Positions 46,712 through 59,247 of a stretch of 64,000 nt of DNA are shown here, piece after piece (within the stretch, counting starts at the first letter, position 1; each line of letters opens with the position of its first letter). This DNA comes from Pseudomonas sp. Tri1. Its GTDB lineage: Bacteria > Pseudomonadota > Gammaproteobacteria > Pseudomonadales > Pseudomonadaceae. The stretch spans positions 5,062,501-5,126,500 of the forward strand of contig NZ_CP072913.1 of NCBI RefSeq assembly GCF_017968885.1. Reading direction: 5' to 3'. The notes under the pieces are model-generated. The model did not search any database. It had not been told where the DNA came from and saw only the letters and a list, made by a program, of their open reading frames with translations. The position numbers were made by a program, and so were the translations under genes.

Positions 46712-47770
46712 ATGAGCAAGCAACCCTCCCTGAGCTACAAGGACGCCGGTGTAGACATCGACGCCGGTGAAGCATTGGTCGAACGCATCAAGAGCGTCGC
46801 CAAGCGCACTGCGCGTCCGGAAGTCATGGGCGGCCTGGGCGGTTTCGGCGCCCTCTGCGAGATCCCGGCCGGCTACAAGCAACCGGTGCTGGTCTCGGGC
46901 ACCGACGGCGTCGGCACCAAGCTGCGCCTGGCACTGAACCTGAACAAGCACGACAGCATCGGCATCGACCTGGTGGCCATGTGCGTGAACGACCTGGTGG
47001 TCTGCGGTGCCGAGCCGCTGTTCTTCCTCGACTACTACGCCACCGGCAAACTCAATGTCGACACTGCCGCCCAGGTAGTGACCGGCATCGGCGCTGGCTG
47101 CGAATTGTCCGGCTGCTCCCTGGTCGGCGGCGAAACCGCTGAAATGCCGGGCATGTACGAAGGCGAAGACTACGACCTGGCCGGTTTCTGCGTCGGCGTC
47201 GTGGAGAAGGCCGAGATCATCGACGGCTCGAAAGTCGCCGCTGGCGACGCCCTGCTCGCCCTGCCGTCCTCCGGCCCGCACTCCAACGGCTACTCGCTGA
47301 TCCGCAAGATCATCGAAGTCTCGGGTGCCGACATCGAGAACACGCAGCTCGACGGCAAGCCGCTGGCCGACCTGCTGATGGCCCCGACCCGCATCTACGT
47401 CAAGCCGCTGCTCAAGCTGATCAAGGACACCGGTGCCGTCAAGGCCATGGCCCACATCACCGGTGGCGGCCTGCTGGACAACATCCCCCGCGTACTGCCA
47501 AAAGGCGCCCAGGCCGTGGTCGACGTGGCAAGCTGGACCCGCCCGGCGGTGTTCGACTGGCTGCAAGAGAAAGGCAACGTCGATGAAACCGAAATGCACC
47601 GCGTGCTGAACTGCGGCGTGGGCATGGTCATCTGCGTGGCCCAGGAGCACGTCGAAACGGCCCTGAACGTACTGCGTGAAGCCGGCGAGCAGCCTTGGGT
47701 CATCGGCCAGATCGCCACCGCCGCCGAAGGCGCTGCCCAGGTAGAGCTGAAAAACCTTAAGGCGCACTGA
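46712..47770 (+). CDS. purM: Phosphoribosylformylglycinamidine cyclo-ligase
   Basis: A 352-residue AIR synthetase: FGAM + ATP gives AIR in purine synthesis. Motifs are [12 protein letters not shown] at the N-terminus, [28 protein letters not shown] and [12 protein letters not shown] use the ATG at 46712, since upstream residues are not family-like. It overlaps purN by one base (TGATG) and is probably cotranscribed. Confidence 0.97.
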   Translation: MSKQPSLSYKDAGVDIDAGEALVERIKSVAKRTARPEVMGGLGGFGALCEIPAGYKQPVLVSGTDGVGTKLRLALNLNKHDSIGIDLVAMCVNDLVVCGAEPLFFLDYYATGKLNVDTAAQVVTGIGAGCELSGCSLVGGETAEMPGMYEGEDYDLAGFCVGVVEKAEIIDGSKVAAGDALLALPSSGPHSNGYSLIRKIIEVSGADIENTQLDGKPLADLLMAPTRIYVKPLLKLIKDTGAVKAMAHITGGGLLDNIPRVLPKGAQAVVDVASWTRPAVFDWLQEKGNVDETEMHRVLNCGVGMVICVAQEHVETALNVLREAGEQPWVIGQIATAAEGAAQVELKNLKAH

Positions 47771-48420
47771 TGTCCGCAACCTGTGACGTGGTGGTGCTGC
47801 TGTCTGGCACCGGCAGCAACTTGCAGGCCTTGATCGACAGCACACGGATCGGTGACAGCCCGGTCCGTATCCGCGCGGTGATTTCCAACCGCGCCGATGC
47901 CTATGGCCTGCAACGCGCCAAGGACGCGGGGATCGACACCCGCGTCCTGGATCACAAGGCGTTCGAGGGCCGCGAAGCCTTCGACGCCGCACTGATCGAA
48001 CAGATCGACACCTTCAATCCGCACCTGGTGGTACTGGCCGGCTTCATGCGCATCCTCAGCGCCGGTTTCGTGCGTCACTACCAGGGCCGCCTGTTCAATA
48101 TCCACCCCTCGCTGTTGCCCAAATACAAAGGGTTACATACTCACCAGCGGGCGCTGGAGGCCGGAGACACGGAGCATGGCTGCTCGGTGCACTTTGTCAC
48201 CGAGGAACTCGATGGCGGACCACTGGTCGTACAGGCAGTAATACCGGTAGAGTTGCACGACACGCCACAAAGCCTGGCGCAACGGGTTCACGCCCGCGAG
48301 CACCAGATCTACCCGATGGCCGTGCGTTGGTTTGCCGAAGGACGGCTGACCCTCGACGATCGCGGTGCCTCACTGGACGGCCAGTTACTCGCCGCCAGCG
48401 GCCATTTGATTCGATACTAG
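47770..48420 (+). CDS. purN: Phosphoribosylglycinamide formyltransferase
   Basis: A 216-residue GAR transformylase using 10-formyl-tetrahydrofolate. The N-terminus has VVLLSGTGSNLQALID, and the catalytic triad region is NIHPSLLPKYKG plus HFVTEELDGGPLVVQ. The start overlaps the purM stop. DUF3108 follows eight bases downstream. Confidence 0.97.
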   Translation: MSATCDVVVLLSGTGSNLQALIDSTRIGDSPVRIRAVISNRADAYGLQRAKDAGIDTRVLDHKAFEGREAFDAALIEQIDTFNPHLVVLAGFMRILSAGFVRHYQGRLFNIHPSLLPKYKGLHTHQRALEAGDTEHGCSVHFVTEELDGGPLVVQAVIPVELHDTPQSLAQRVHAREHQIYPMAVRWFAEGRLTLDDRGASLDGQLLAASGHLIRY

Positions 48421-48428
48421 GAGATTTT

Positions 48429-49142
48429 ATGCGTCGCGCCCTGCTCTTCGCTTGCGCTCTGCTGGCCTTGCCCCTGGCACAGGCTGCAGAACTTCAACCG
48501 TTCTCCGCCAGCTACACCGCCGACTGGAAACAGTTGCCCATGAGCGGCACCGCCGAGCGCAACCTGACCAAGGAGGCCAACGGCACCTGGAAGCTGAGCT
48601 TCAAGGCTTCGATGATGATCGCCAGCCTGACCGAAGAAAGCACGCTGACCCTGGACAAGGACACCCTGCTGCCACAGTCCTACCACTTCGAACGCGGTGG
48701 CCTGGGCAAAGCCAAGAAGGCCGACCTGGACTTCGACTGGAACACCAAGATGGTCACCGGCACCGATCGCGGCGATGCGGTCAAACTGCCGCTCAACCGT
48801 GGCATGGTCGATAAATCCACTTATCAGTTGGCCCTGCAGCACGACGTGGCGGCCGGCAAGAAAAGCATGAGCTACCAGGTCGTCGATGACGGCGAAGTCG
48901 ATACCTATGACTTCCGCGTGCTGGGCTCGGAAAAGGTCGACACCAAGGCTGGCCAGATCGACGCGATCAAGGTCGAGCGCGTGCGCGACCCGACACAAAG
49001 CAAACGCATCACCGTGCTCTGGTTCGCCAAGGACTGGGACTACCTGCTGGTGCGCCTGCAACAGGTCGAGACCGATGGCAAGGAGTACAACATCATGCTC
49101 CTGGACGGCACGGTCAACGGCAAGGCTGTGAAAGGCAGCTGA
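48429..49142 (+). CDS. DUF3108 family exported protein
   Basis: A 237-residue protein with a signal peptide (about 1-19, ending AQAA) and a DUF3108 beta domain (QPFSASYTADWKQLPMSGTAERNL...VDDGEVDTYDFRVLG...ERVRDPTQSKRITVLWFAKDWDYLLVRL). It has no known function. AGGAG stands six bases before the ATG at 48429. It is the last gene of the purMN set and ends in a clear terminator. Confidence 0.88.
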   Translation: MRRALLFACALLALPLAQAAELQPFSASYTADWKQLPMSGTAERNLTKEANGTWKLSFKASMMIASLTEESTLTLDKDTLLPQSYHFERGGLGKAKKADLDFDWNTKMVTGTDRGDAVKLPLNRGMVDKSTYQLALQHDVAAGKKSMSYQVVDDGEVDTYDFRVLGSEKVDTKAGQIDAIKVERVRDPTQSKRITVLWFAKDWDYLLVRLQQVETDGKEYNIMLLDGTVNGKAVKGS

Positions 49143-49156
49143 ACCAAGTTGATAAC

Positions 49157-49187
49157 AAGAAGCCCCGCAGATGCGGGGCTTCTTTTT
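49157..49187 (+). terminator. Rho-independent terminator of the purMN set
   Basis: AAGAAGCCCCGC pairs with GCGGGGCTTCTT across a four-base loop, followed by TTTT. It ends the purM-purN-DUF3108 transcript. Confidence 0.92.
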
Positions 49188-49230
49188 GCCTGGGCTTCCT
49201 GATCACCCAAATGAACCTGCGGGCAATGAA

Positions 49231-49324
49231 CCTGTGGGAGCGAGCTTGCTCGCGATAGCGGTAGGCCAGCCAGCAGAGATGTTGACTGATACACCGCTAT
49301 CGCGAGCAAGCTCGCTCCCACAGG
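49231..49324. repeat. REP inverted pair
   Basis: CCTGTGGGAGCGAGCTTGCT and the facing CGCTATCGCGAGCAAGCTCG lie about 35 bases apart. Together with the terminator at 49157 they fill most of the 396-bp gap before the 64-aa gene. The rest up to 49538 is AT-rich and probably promoter. Confidence 0.92.
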
Positions 49325-49538
49325 TTTTTGCATTTACCGAAGAGTTACCTCCAACATGAAAATTTCTTCATGAACGCCCCCTGCGACCGAATGCCGCGCA
49401 CTACGTGGCCTGCAGGATTGCTGCGATTTTAATGAAAACTTCTTAACGCGCCGAAGCATTTACTTAGCAGGCTATCCAAATCTATAACAAAGTCCTGCAC
49501 ACGCCTTGCTGCAGATAACAGAGATTGGAGCTTGCAAG

Positions 49539-49733
49539 ATGACTGTGAAAGTAACTGAACGCGACGACGCCCACATGTCCCACGAAGGTATTGCCGCCGG
49601 TATCCGGATCTGGGATGTGCATCAACAGGATTTGCTGGTGGGGATGTTCCACTCCGAGACCGATGCCCATAGCTACAAGGCTGAGCTGGAACGCGAGGAA
49701 AGGCTGCGCTCGCGGGAGATGGCGGAATCGTAA
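49539..49733 (+). CDS. Small conserved protein, 64 aa
   Basis: An acidic, charged 64-residue protein (TERDDAHMSHEG...ELEREERLRSREMAES) with a GIRIWDVHQQDLLVGMF core and a helical charged tail. The ATG at 49539 has GGAG eight bases upstream; an earlier in-frame start has none. I do not know its function. It is flanked by REP pairs on both sides. Confidence 0.75.
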   Translation: MTVKVTERDDAHMSHEGIAAGIRIWDVHQQDLLVGMFHSETDAHSYKAELEREERLRSREMAES

Positions 49734-49750
49734 GAATTGGCGATGAAAAT

Positions 49751-49843
49751 CCTGTGGGAGCGAGCTTGCTCGCGATAGCGGTCTATCAGTGACAGAGATG
49801 TTGACTGATACGACGCTATCGCGAGCAAGCTCGCTCCCACAGG
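49751..49843. repeat. REP inverted pair
   Basis: CCTGTGGGAGCGAGCTTGCT and CGCTATCGCGAGCAAGCTCG face each other, almost a copy of the pair at 49231. It lies between the 64-aa gene and the DUF2058 gene. Confidence 0.92.
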
Positions 49844-49877
49844 TTTTGTGTTTCAGCTCAATGGCATTGCGCCCTGC

Positions 49878-50417
49878 TTACCACATCAAATCATCCGGAA
49901 TCTGATACGCCGCGTACGGATCATCCGCATCCACTTCTTCGGTCTGGGTGTTGAGCTGGACGATGCGCTTGGGATCGCGTTCCTGGATTTTCAGGGCCGC
50001 TTCGCGAGGGATCACTTCGTAGCCGCCGGCATGATGGACGATCGCCAGCGAGCCGCTGCTCAGCTTGTTGCGCATCAGGGTGTTGACCGAGAGGCGCTTG
50101 ACCTTCTTGTCGTCGACGAAGTTGTAATAGTCCTCGGTGGTCAGCTTCGGCAGGCGCGAAGCTTCGATCAATTGCTTGATCTGTGCGGCCCGGGCCTTCT
50201 GCTCGGCCTTTTCCTGCTGCTGGCGGTTGAGTTCCTGGTCGCGCTTGACCTTCTCGGCCATGGCCTCCTGGGCCGCGCGCTGCTGGGAGTCATCCAGCTC
50301 GATCTGGCCCTTGTGGGCCAGGCGCTGCTGCTTCTGTTTTTCTTTGCTGACCTGCTTGGCCTGCTTTTGGTTGACCAGCCCTGCTTTGAGCAACTGGTCG
50401 CGAAGGGAAAGGCTCAT
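49878..50417 (-). CDS. DUF2058 family protein (YaiL-like)
   Basis: A 179-residue protein. Residues ~15-85 are a Lys/Gln/Glu-rich helical region, probably coiled coil, that binds nucleic acid in related proteins. A C-terminal domain follows: LTTEDYYNFVDDKKVKRLSVN and SLAIVHHAGGYEVIPREAALKI. The family is annotated as nucleoprotein or polynucleotide-associated; I infer a nucleic-acid-related role only. The gene follows mazG on the same strand. Confidence 0.85.
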   Translation of the reverse strand: MSLSLRDQLLKAGLVNQKQAKQVSKEKQKQQRLAHKGQIELDDSQQRAAQEAMAEKVKRDQELNRQQQEKAEQKARAAQIKQLIEASRLPKLTTEDYYNFVDDKKVKRLSVNTLMRNKLSSGSLAIVHHAGGYEVIPREAALKIQERDPKRIVQLNTQTEEVDADDPYAAYQIPDDLMW

Positions 50418-50443
50418 GGTGCTTACTCACTTAGGCAACGGCC

Positions 50444-51277
50444 TCAGCCACAGCTGGGCAAATTCTTTTCCTGACGTTTGGCTTCGCCCCACAAGGCGTC
50501 CAACTCTTCGAGGGTGCAATCTTCCATGGGACGGTGGGTATCGCGCAATGCCTGTTCGATAAATCGGAAACGTCGTTCGAATTTCCCGTTGGCCCCACGC
50601 AGGGCCGTTTCCGGGTCAACTTTGAGGTGGCGAGCCAGGTTCACCACACTGAACAGCAGATCGCCGATCTCATCGCTGACGGCCTCCGGGTCATTGTCGG
50701 CCATGGCTTCGAGCACTTCGTCCAGTTCCTCGCGGACTTTGTCGAGCACCGGCAACGGGCCTGGCCAGTCGAAACCGACCTGACCGGCACGCTTCTGCAA
50801 CTTCGCCGAGCGGGATAAAGCCGGCAAGGCCGCCGGCACATCGTCGAGCAACGACAACTGCTCCGGCGCCGAGGCTTTCTCGGCCCGCTCATCGGCCTTG
50901 ATTTCTTCCCAGCGCTGCTTGACCTGTTCTTCGCTCAGGCGCGGGATATCCACAGGCGCGTACAGGTCACCGGTAGGAAATACATGGGGATGGCGGCGGA
51001 TCAGCTTGCGGGTGATGCTGTCGACCACACCAGCGAATTCGAAGCGGTTTTCTTCCCGGGCCAATTGGCTGTAATACACCACCTGGAACAACAGGTCGCC
51101 CAACTCGCCCTGCAAGTGATCGAAGTCGCCGCGCTCGATGGCATCGGCCACTTCGTAGGCTTCTTCCAGGGTATGGGGAACGATGGTCGCGTAGGTTTGC
51201 TTGATGTCCCATGGGCAGCCGTACTGCGGGTCACGCAGGCGGTTCATCAGGTGGAGCAGGTCTTCAAGGCTGTACAT
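50444..51277 (-). CDS. mazG: Nucleoside triphosphate pyrophosphohydrolase MazG
   Basis: A 277-residue protein with two MazG all-alpha NTP-PPase domains. The first has the metal-binding EEAYEVADAIE and GELGDLLFQVVYYS; the second has EELDEVLEAM and DEIGDLLFSVVNLARHL. It hydrolyses canonical and damaged NTPs and can lower ppGpp-linked toxicity in E. coli. The ATG at 51277 is preferred over a TTG one codon earlier. relA lies upstream on the same strand, with a REP-based terminator between them. Confidence 0.95.
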   Translation of the reverse strand: MYSLEDLLHLMNRLRDPQYGCPWDIKQTYATIVPHTLEEAYEVADAIERGDFDHLQGELGDLLFQVVYYSQLAREENRFEFAGVVDSITRKLIRRHPHVFPTGDLYAPVDIPRLSEEQVKQRWEEIKADERAEKASAPEQLSLLDDVPAALPALSRSAKLQKRAGQVGFDWPGPLPVLDKVREELDEVLEAMADNDPEAVSDEIGDLLFSVVNLARHLKVDPETALRGANGKFERRFRFIEQALRDTHRPMEDCTLEELDALWGEAKRQEKNLPSCG

Positions 51278-51290
51278 CAATCCATCCCAT

Positions 51291-51335
51291 CACAAAAAAA
51301 CCTGTGGGAGCGAGCTCGCTCCCACATTTTTGGAA
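51291..51335. terminator. REP palindrome acting as a terminator after relA
   Basis: TGTGGGAGCGAGCTCGCTCCCACA is a near-perfect REP palindrome with a collapsed loop. T-runs flank it on both strands (TTTTT on plus, TTTTTTT on minus), so it resembles a Rho-independent terminator for relA. Confidence 0.75.
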
Positions 51336-51340
51336 TGCGC

Positions 51341-53587
51341 TTAACCCGGTGTCCGATTGCGTCGGGTCTCGATGATGTTCGGCAACTGGGAAATCCGCCC
51401 CAGCAACCGCCCCAGCGCATCCAGCCCCGGAATCTCGATGGTCAGGGACATCAGCGCGGTGTTGTCTTCCTTGTTCGAACGGGTGTTGACCGCCAGCACG
51501 TTGATCCGCTCGTTCAGCAACACCTGGGACACGTCGCGCAGCAGGCCGGAGCGGTCGTAGGCACGAATGACGATATCCACCGGGTAGGTGAGCACCGGCA
51601 CCGGGCCCCAACTGACCTGGATGATCCGCTCCGGTTCGCGACCGGCCAGTTGCAGCACCGAGGCGCAGTCCTGGCGGTGAATGCTCACGCCACGGCCCTG
51701 GGTGATGTAGCCGACGATCGCATCCCCTGGCAACGGCTGGCAGCAGCCGGCCATCTGGGTCATCAGGTTGCCTACGCCCTGGATCTGGATGTCTCCACGC
51801 TTGCCTGGCTTGTAGCCGGTGGCCTTGCGTGGGATCAGTTCCAGTTGTTCGTTGCCGCGTTCCGGCTCCACCAGTTGCTGGGCCAGGTTGACCAGTTGCG
51901 CCAGACGCAGATCACCGGCACCGAGGGCGGCGAACATGTCTTCGGCGGTCTTCATGTTGGCCTTTTCGGCCAGCTTGTCGAAATCCACCTGCGGCAGGCC
52001 CAGGCGACTGAGTTCGCGCTCGATCAGGGTCTTGCCGGCGGCGACGTTCTGGTCACGCGCCTGCAACTTGAACCAGTGGACGATCTTCGCCCGCGCCCGG
52101 GACGTGGTGATGTAGCCCAGGTTCGGGTTCAGCCAGTCGCGGCTCGGCGTGCCGTGCTTGCTGGTGATGATCTCGACCTGTTCACCGGTCTGCAGGCTGT
52201 AGTTGAGCGGCACGATCCGCCCGTTGATCTTGGCGCCTCGGCAGTTGTGACCGATCTCGGTGTGGACCCGATAGGCGAAGTCCAGCGGCGTCGCGCCCTT
52301 GGGCAGGTCGATGGCGTGGCCGTCAGGGGTGAAGATGTAGACCCGGTCCGGCTCGATATCGACTCGCAGCTGTTCGGCCAGGCCGCCGATATCGCCCAGT
52401 TCTTCGTGCCACTCCAACACCTGGCGCAACCAGGAGATTTTCTCTTCGTAGTGGTTCGAGCCGGACTTGACGTCGGTGCCCTTGTATTTCCAGTGCGCGC
52501 AGACACCCAGCTCGGCCTCCTCGTGCATGGCGTGGGTACGGATCTGCACCTCCAGCACCTTGCCCTCGGGGCCGATCACTGCGGTGTGCAGCGAGCGATA
52601 GCCGTTTTCCTTGGGGTTGGCGATGTAATCGTCGAACTCCTTGGGAATGTGCCGCCACAAGGTGTGGACGATCCCCAGCGCGGTGTAGCAATCACGCATT
52701 TCCGGGACCAGCACGCGAACGGCGCGAACGTCGTAGATCTGGCTGAACTCCAGGCCTTTGCGCTGCATTTTGCGCCAGATCGAGTAGATGTGCTTGGCCC
52801 GGCCACTGATGTCGGCTTCCACGCCGGTGGCCTGCAACTCTTCGCGCAACTGGGTCATCACATCGGTGATGAAACGCTCGCGATCCAGGCGCCGCTCATG
52901 CAACAGCTTGGCGATCTGTTTGTACTGGTCGGGCTCCAGGTAGCGGAAGGACAGGTCCTCCAGCTCCCACTTGATATGGCCGATACCCAGACGATGGGCC
53001 AGGGGCGCGTAGATGTCGAACACCTCGCGGGCGACGCGGTTGCGCTTTTCGTCATCGGCGGCTTTCACCGCACGGATCGCGCAGGTTCGCTCGGCCAACT
53101 TGATGAGCGCGACGCGCACGTCGTCGACCATGGCCACCAGCATCTTGCGCAGGTTTTCCACCTGGCCCTGGGTGCCCAGGACCATGGACTGGCGCGGACT
53201 GAGGCTGGCACTGATGGCGGCCATGCGCAGCACGCCGTCGATCAGCTTGGCGACCACCGTGCCGAAGCGCTGGCTGACCACCGGAAGCTGGATCTGGCCT
53301 TCGCGCACGCCACGGTACAGCACCGCGGCCACCAGCGAATCCTGGTCGAGCTTGAGGTCGGCGAGAATCTCAGCGATCTCCAGGCCCGTCTGGAAACTCG
53401 AGGTGCCTTCGGACCACAGGTTCTTCGCCGCGTTGTGTTGCTGCTCGGCCTCACGAGCGAACTCGCAGGCGGCCTTCAAGGCTTCGCGATCCAGTGCCGT
53501 GTCGATACTGACCGCATGATCGAGCCAAGCCTCGAGATTGATACTGCCGTCAGTGTTGATCGGCTGGTGTGCTCTCACCTGTACCAT
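51341..53587 (-). CDS. relA: (p)ppGpp synthetase RelA
   Basis: A 748-residue stringent-response synthetase that makes pppGpp from GTP and ATP on ribosomes carrying uncharged tRNA. The N-terminal half holds a pseudo-hydrolase domain: SpoT's catalytic HD is replaced (LYRGVREGQ), so it should only synthesise. Next come the synthetase domain (GRAKHIYSIWRKMQRKG; YDVRAVRVLV), TGS (VYIFTPDGHAIDLPKGATPLDFAY) and a C-terminal ACT region. AGGTA lies before the ATG. Confidence 0.97.
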   Translation of the reverse strand: MVQVRAHQPINTDGSINLEAWLDHAVSIDTALDREALKAACEFAREAEQQHNAAKNLWSEGTSSFQTGLEIAEILADLKLDQDSLVAAVLYRGVREGQIQLPVVSQRFGTVVAKLIDGVLRMAAISASLSPRQSMVLGTQGQVENLRKMLVAMVDDVRVALIKLAERTCAIRAVKAADDEKRNRVAREVFDIYAPLAHRLGIGHIKWELEDLSFRYLEPDQYKQIAKLLHERRLDRERFITDVMTQLREELQATGVEADISGRAKHIYSIWRKMQRKGLEFSQIYDVRAVRVLVPEMRDCYTALGIVHTLWRHIPKEFDDYIANPKENGYRSLHTAVIGPEGKVLEVQIRTHAMHEEAELGVCAHWKYKGTDVKSGSNHYEEKISWLRQVLEWHEELGDIGGLAEQLRVDIEPDRVYIFTPDGHAIDLPKGATPLDFAYRVHTEIGHNCRGAKINGRIVPLNYSLQTGEQVEIITSKHGTPSRDWLNPNLGYITTSRARAKIVHWFKLQARDQNVAAGKTLIERELSRLGLPQVDFDKLAEKANMKTAEDMFAALGAGDLRLAQLVNLAQQLVEPERGNEQLELIPRKATGYKPGKRGDIQIQGVGNLMTQMAGCCQPLPGDAIVGYITQGRGVSIHRQDCASVLQLAGREPERIIQVSWGPVPVLTYPVDIVIRAYDRSGLLRDVSQVLLNERINVLAVNTRSNKEDNTALMSLTIEIPGLDALGRLLGRISQLPNIIETRRNRTPG

Positions 53588-53688
53588 CTTTACCTACCTT
53601 CCCTACGACGCAGATTCAATGCGTCAACATCGCTGCCCTTCGGTGTTCGTGTTTGCGCCCAGGACTGTGGCGGGTTTGCACGAACGGG

Positions 53689-55059
53689 TCAGTCGGACAA
53701 GCCATCCTGGCTCGCTTCAAATAACGCCATGGCCTCGACATGCGCCGTTTGAGGAAACATATCGAGAATCCCGGCACGTTTTAACCGGTAGCCCTGCTTG
53801 ATCAATTCGACCGTGTCCCGGGCCAAAGTTGCCGGGTTGCACGATACATACACCAACCGTCTGGCGCCCAGGGACGCCAGCTTGCGCACCACCTCGAAAG
53901 CACCGTCACGGGGTGGGTCCAAGAGTACCGCAGAAAAGCCTTCGCCGATCCATTGCGCACCTGCCAGTGGCAGGGATAAATCGGCCTGAAAAAAGGCGGT
54001 GTTATTCAAATTGTTGCTGAGGGCATTCGCCGCCGCACGGTCCACCATGGTTTGCACGCCTTCGACGGCCACCACCTGGCGCACGCTCCTGGCCAGCGGC
54101 AAGGCAAAGTTGCCCAGGCCACAGAACAGATCCAACACCCGCTCCTCGGCTTGCGGCGCGAGCCATTGCAGCGCCTGGGCAATCATCGCCTCGTTGACCT
54201 CGGCGTTCACCTGGATGAAATCCCCGGGCCGATAAGCCAGCTCCAGGCCCCAGGTTTCCAGGCGATAACCCAGGGTTTGCGCTGGATCGACCGGTTGCGG
54301 TTCGCCTTCGCCATGCAGCCACAACTGGGCCTCATGAAACGCACAGAAGTCCTTGAGGATCGTCAGGTCGGCCTCCGACAACGGCGCCATATGGCGCAGC
54401 AATACTGCGAGGGACGAACCGGCGAACAACTCCACATGTCCCAGCGCCTGGGGTTTGCTCAAGCGCCGGAGCATGTCCGGCAAGCGGCTCATGATCGGCT
54501 GCAAGGGCTGTACCAGCACCGGGCAGTCGCCGATGGCGACGATGTCCTGGCTGCCAACGGCACGGAAGCCCACTTCGAGTTTTTTCGCCTTCTGGTCCCA
54601 GCGCACCGCCACACGGGCGCGACGCCGGTAACCGAATTCCGCTCCGCTCAATGGCGCGGCCCATTCATCCGGCTCCACCGCGGCCACCCGCGACAATTGC
54701 TCGGCGAGCATGCGCTGTTTCAGGGCAAGTTGTTCGTCGTGGGGCAAATGCTGGACGCTGCAACCGCCGCAACGACCGGCATGGACGCAGGGTGCCGCTC
54801 GCCGCAGTTCACTGGACAGAAACACCCGCTCGGTGCGGGCCTCGACCACTTTGCCATGGGCGCCCAACACCCGTGCCTCGACCTCCTCACCGGCCAGGGC
54901 ACCGATGACAAACCAGGTGCGCCCGTCGACAAAGGCAATGCCCCGGCCATCATTGGCCAGGCGCTCGATGGTCAAGCGCTGCTTTTTACCGGTGGGCACT
55001 TGCGGGGCCCGGCTTCCGCCGCTGGGCTGGAAGCGCAGGCCTCTCTCTTGCTTGGCCAT
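53689..55059 (-). CDS. rlmD: 23S rRNA (uracil-1939-C5)-methyltransferase RlmD
   Basis: A 456-residue SAM-dependent enzyme that methylates U1939 of 23S rRNA. An N-terminal TRAM domain (~25-80) is followed by a 4Fe-4S cluster site (Cys91, Cys97, Cys100 and Cys179), the SAM motif [14 protein letters not shown] and the catalytic Cys in [11 protein letters not shown]. The ATG shares a base with the cysM stop (TGATG). Confidence 0.95.
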   Translation of the reverse strand: MAKQERGLRFQPSGGSRAPQVPTGKKQRLTIERLANDGRGIAFVDGRTWFVIGALAGEEVEARVLGAHGKVVEARTERVFLSSELRRAAPCVHAGRCGGCSVQHLPHDEQLALKQRMLAEQLSRVAAVEPDEWAAPLSGAEFGYRRRARVAVRWDQKAKKLEVGFRAVGSQDIVAIGDCPVLVQPLQPIMSRLPDMLRRLSKPQALGHVELFAGSSLAVLLRHMAPLSEADLTILKDFCAFHEAQLWLHGEGEPQPVDPAQTLGYRLETWGLELAYRPGDFIQVNAEVNEAMIAQALQWLAPQAEERVLDLFCGLGNFALPLARSVRQVVAVEGVQTMVDRAAANALSNNLNNTAFFQADLSLPLAGAQWIGEGFSAVLLDPPRDGAFEVVRKLASLGARRLVYVSCNPATLARDTVELIKQGYRLKRAGILDMFPQTAHVEAMALFEASQDGLSD

Positions 55060-55961
55060 CAGTTAGGCGCGTCGAAAATGCCGGTCGACAGGTATCGGTC
55101 GCCACGGTCGCAGATGATCGCGACGATCACCGCATTCTCAACTTCCCTGGACAGACGCAACATGCCCGCCACGGCACCGCCCGAGGACACGCCACAGAAG
55201 ATACCTTCTTCGCGCGCCAGGCGACGGGTCACGTCCTCGGCTTCACTCTGGGCCATGTCGATGATGCGGTCCACGCGCTCGGCCTGGTAGATCTTCGGCA
55301 GATACTCCTCGGGCCAGCGACGGATGCCGGGGATCGCCGAGCCTTCCATCGGTTGCAGGCCGATGATCTGCACGTTCGGGTTCTGTTCTTTCAGGTAGCG
55401 CGAGGTGCCCATGATGGTACCGGTGGTGCCCATCGAGCTGACGAAATGAGTGATCGTGCCGTCGGTCTGGCGCCAGATCTCAGGGCCGGTGGTGGTGTAG
55501 TGGGCTTCGGGATTGTCGCCGTTGGCGAACTGATCCAGCACCTTGCCACGGCCTTCGGCCTGCATGCGCTCGGCCAAATCCCGGGCACCTTCCATACCCT
55601 CCTCCTGCGTCACCAGGATCAACTCGGCACCATAGGCCGTCATCGCCGCCTTGCGCTCGGCACTGGAGTTGTCGGGCATGATCAGGATCATCTTGTAGCC
55701 CTTGATCGCCGCCGCCATGGCCAGGGCTATGCCGGTGTTGCCGGAGGTCGCCTCGATCAGCGTATCGCCGGGCCGGATCTGCCCGCGCAATTCGCCACGG
55801 GTGATCATCGACAGCGCCGGCCGGTCCTTGACCGAACCCGCCGGGTTATTCCCTTCGAGCTTGAGCAAAAGCGTGTTGCTGGTCACGCCGGGCAGGCGCT
55901 GCAAACGGACCAGCGGGGTGTTGCCGACGCAATCGGCGATGGTTGGGTACTGCAGAGTCAT
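55059..55961 (-). CDS. cysM: Cysteine synthase B (CysM)
   Basis: A 300-residue PLP enzyme making cysteine from O-acetylserine and sulfide or thiosulfate. PLP Lys45 is in [21 protein letters not shown] and [13 protein letters not shown] bind substrate and PLP phosphate. I use the ATG at 55961; the residues before it in frame are basic and not family-like. It overlaps rlmD by one base. Confidence 0.95.
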   Translation of the reverse strand: MTLQYPTIADCVGNTPLVRLQRLPGVTSNTLLLKLEGNNPAGSVKDRPALSMITRGELRGQIRPGDTLIEATSGNTGIALAMAAAIKGYKMILIMPDNSSAERKAAMTAYGAELILVTQEEGMEGARDLAERMQAEGRGKVLDQFANGDNPEAHYTTTGPEIWRQTDGTITHFVSSMGTTGTIMGTSRYLKEQNPNVQIIGLQPMEGSAIPGIRRWPEEYLPKIYQAERVDRIIDMAQSEAEDVTRRLAREEGIFCGVSSGGAVAGMLRLSREVENAVIVAIICDRGDRYLSTGIFDAPN

Positions 55962-56079
55962 GGCGTATTCGCAATCCGGACTGCGGGGGCGCCTATCATA
56001 CCGGCAAACCCCGCCAGGCCATATCACGCAAAGTGTGGTGGTTATGGCTTATAGGAATAAGCGAGCCAAGAGCCCACAT

Positions 56080-56232
56080 CTACCCTGCCTGACGCGCCAC
56101 CGCATTATGGCCGTTCTGGTATCAGGTCACGTCAAAGCCGCTGCTGCCCAGGTGCTCACGCGCATAAGCACCCAGCACGGGATCGTCTCCGGTGGACAGA
56201 ATGCGCGGGTGGCCGGCGGAAGTGGGATTCAT
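56080..56232 (-). pseudogene. Response-regulator remnant (REC N-terminus)
   Basis: On the minus strand the sequence from 56232 reads MNPTSAGHPRILSTGDDP, then VLGAYAREHLGSSGFDVT, a TGA at 56122-56124, then YQNGHNAVARQAG and a TAG. RIL..DDPxLxxYxxEHLxxxGFxVT is the usual start of a receiver domain, and the TGA could be a mutated TGG. Nothing further of a receiver or output domain is seen. From memory, P. aeruginosa has the pirR/pirS/pirA genes between gacS and cysM, so this may be what is left of a similar locus. The rest of the 469-bp gap shows no gene. Confidence 0.5.
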
Positions 56233-56430
56233 GGGCATCAGCAAAAAACTTTCAGTTGAGCGATTGTTCGAGATCGGCTCCACAGAGGCAACCACCGCGC
56301 TTGGTCATGGCAACGACATGGCGACATGAATTTTACGAAGATTGCCCGCCTGCAAATCGCTACACTGCGCAGGTACTGCGTGCCGGATGCTCGCAGAGCT
56401 CAATCAGACCGCTGGATGCAGGAGACAAGT

Positions 56431-59181
<2,751 letters not shown>

Positions 59182-59247
59182 TCCAGGGCAATGGCAGCTG
59201 GGGCAATGGCGGTTATGCTGGGTCCATTCCAATGCCAGGAGGCCGCC

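Noticed and set aside
50984..53752. A 922-codon open frame on the plus strand opposite relA/mazG
   Set aside because: It runs antisense to clear RelA and MazG motifs. Long antisense frames are expected in GC-rich coding DNA, and it matches no family.
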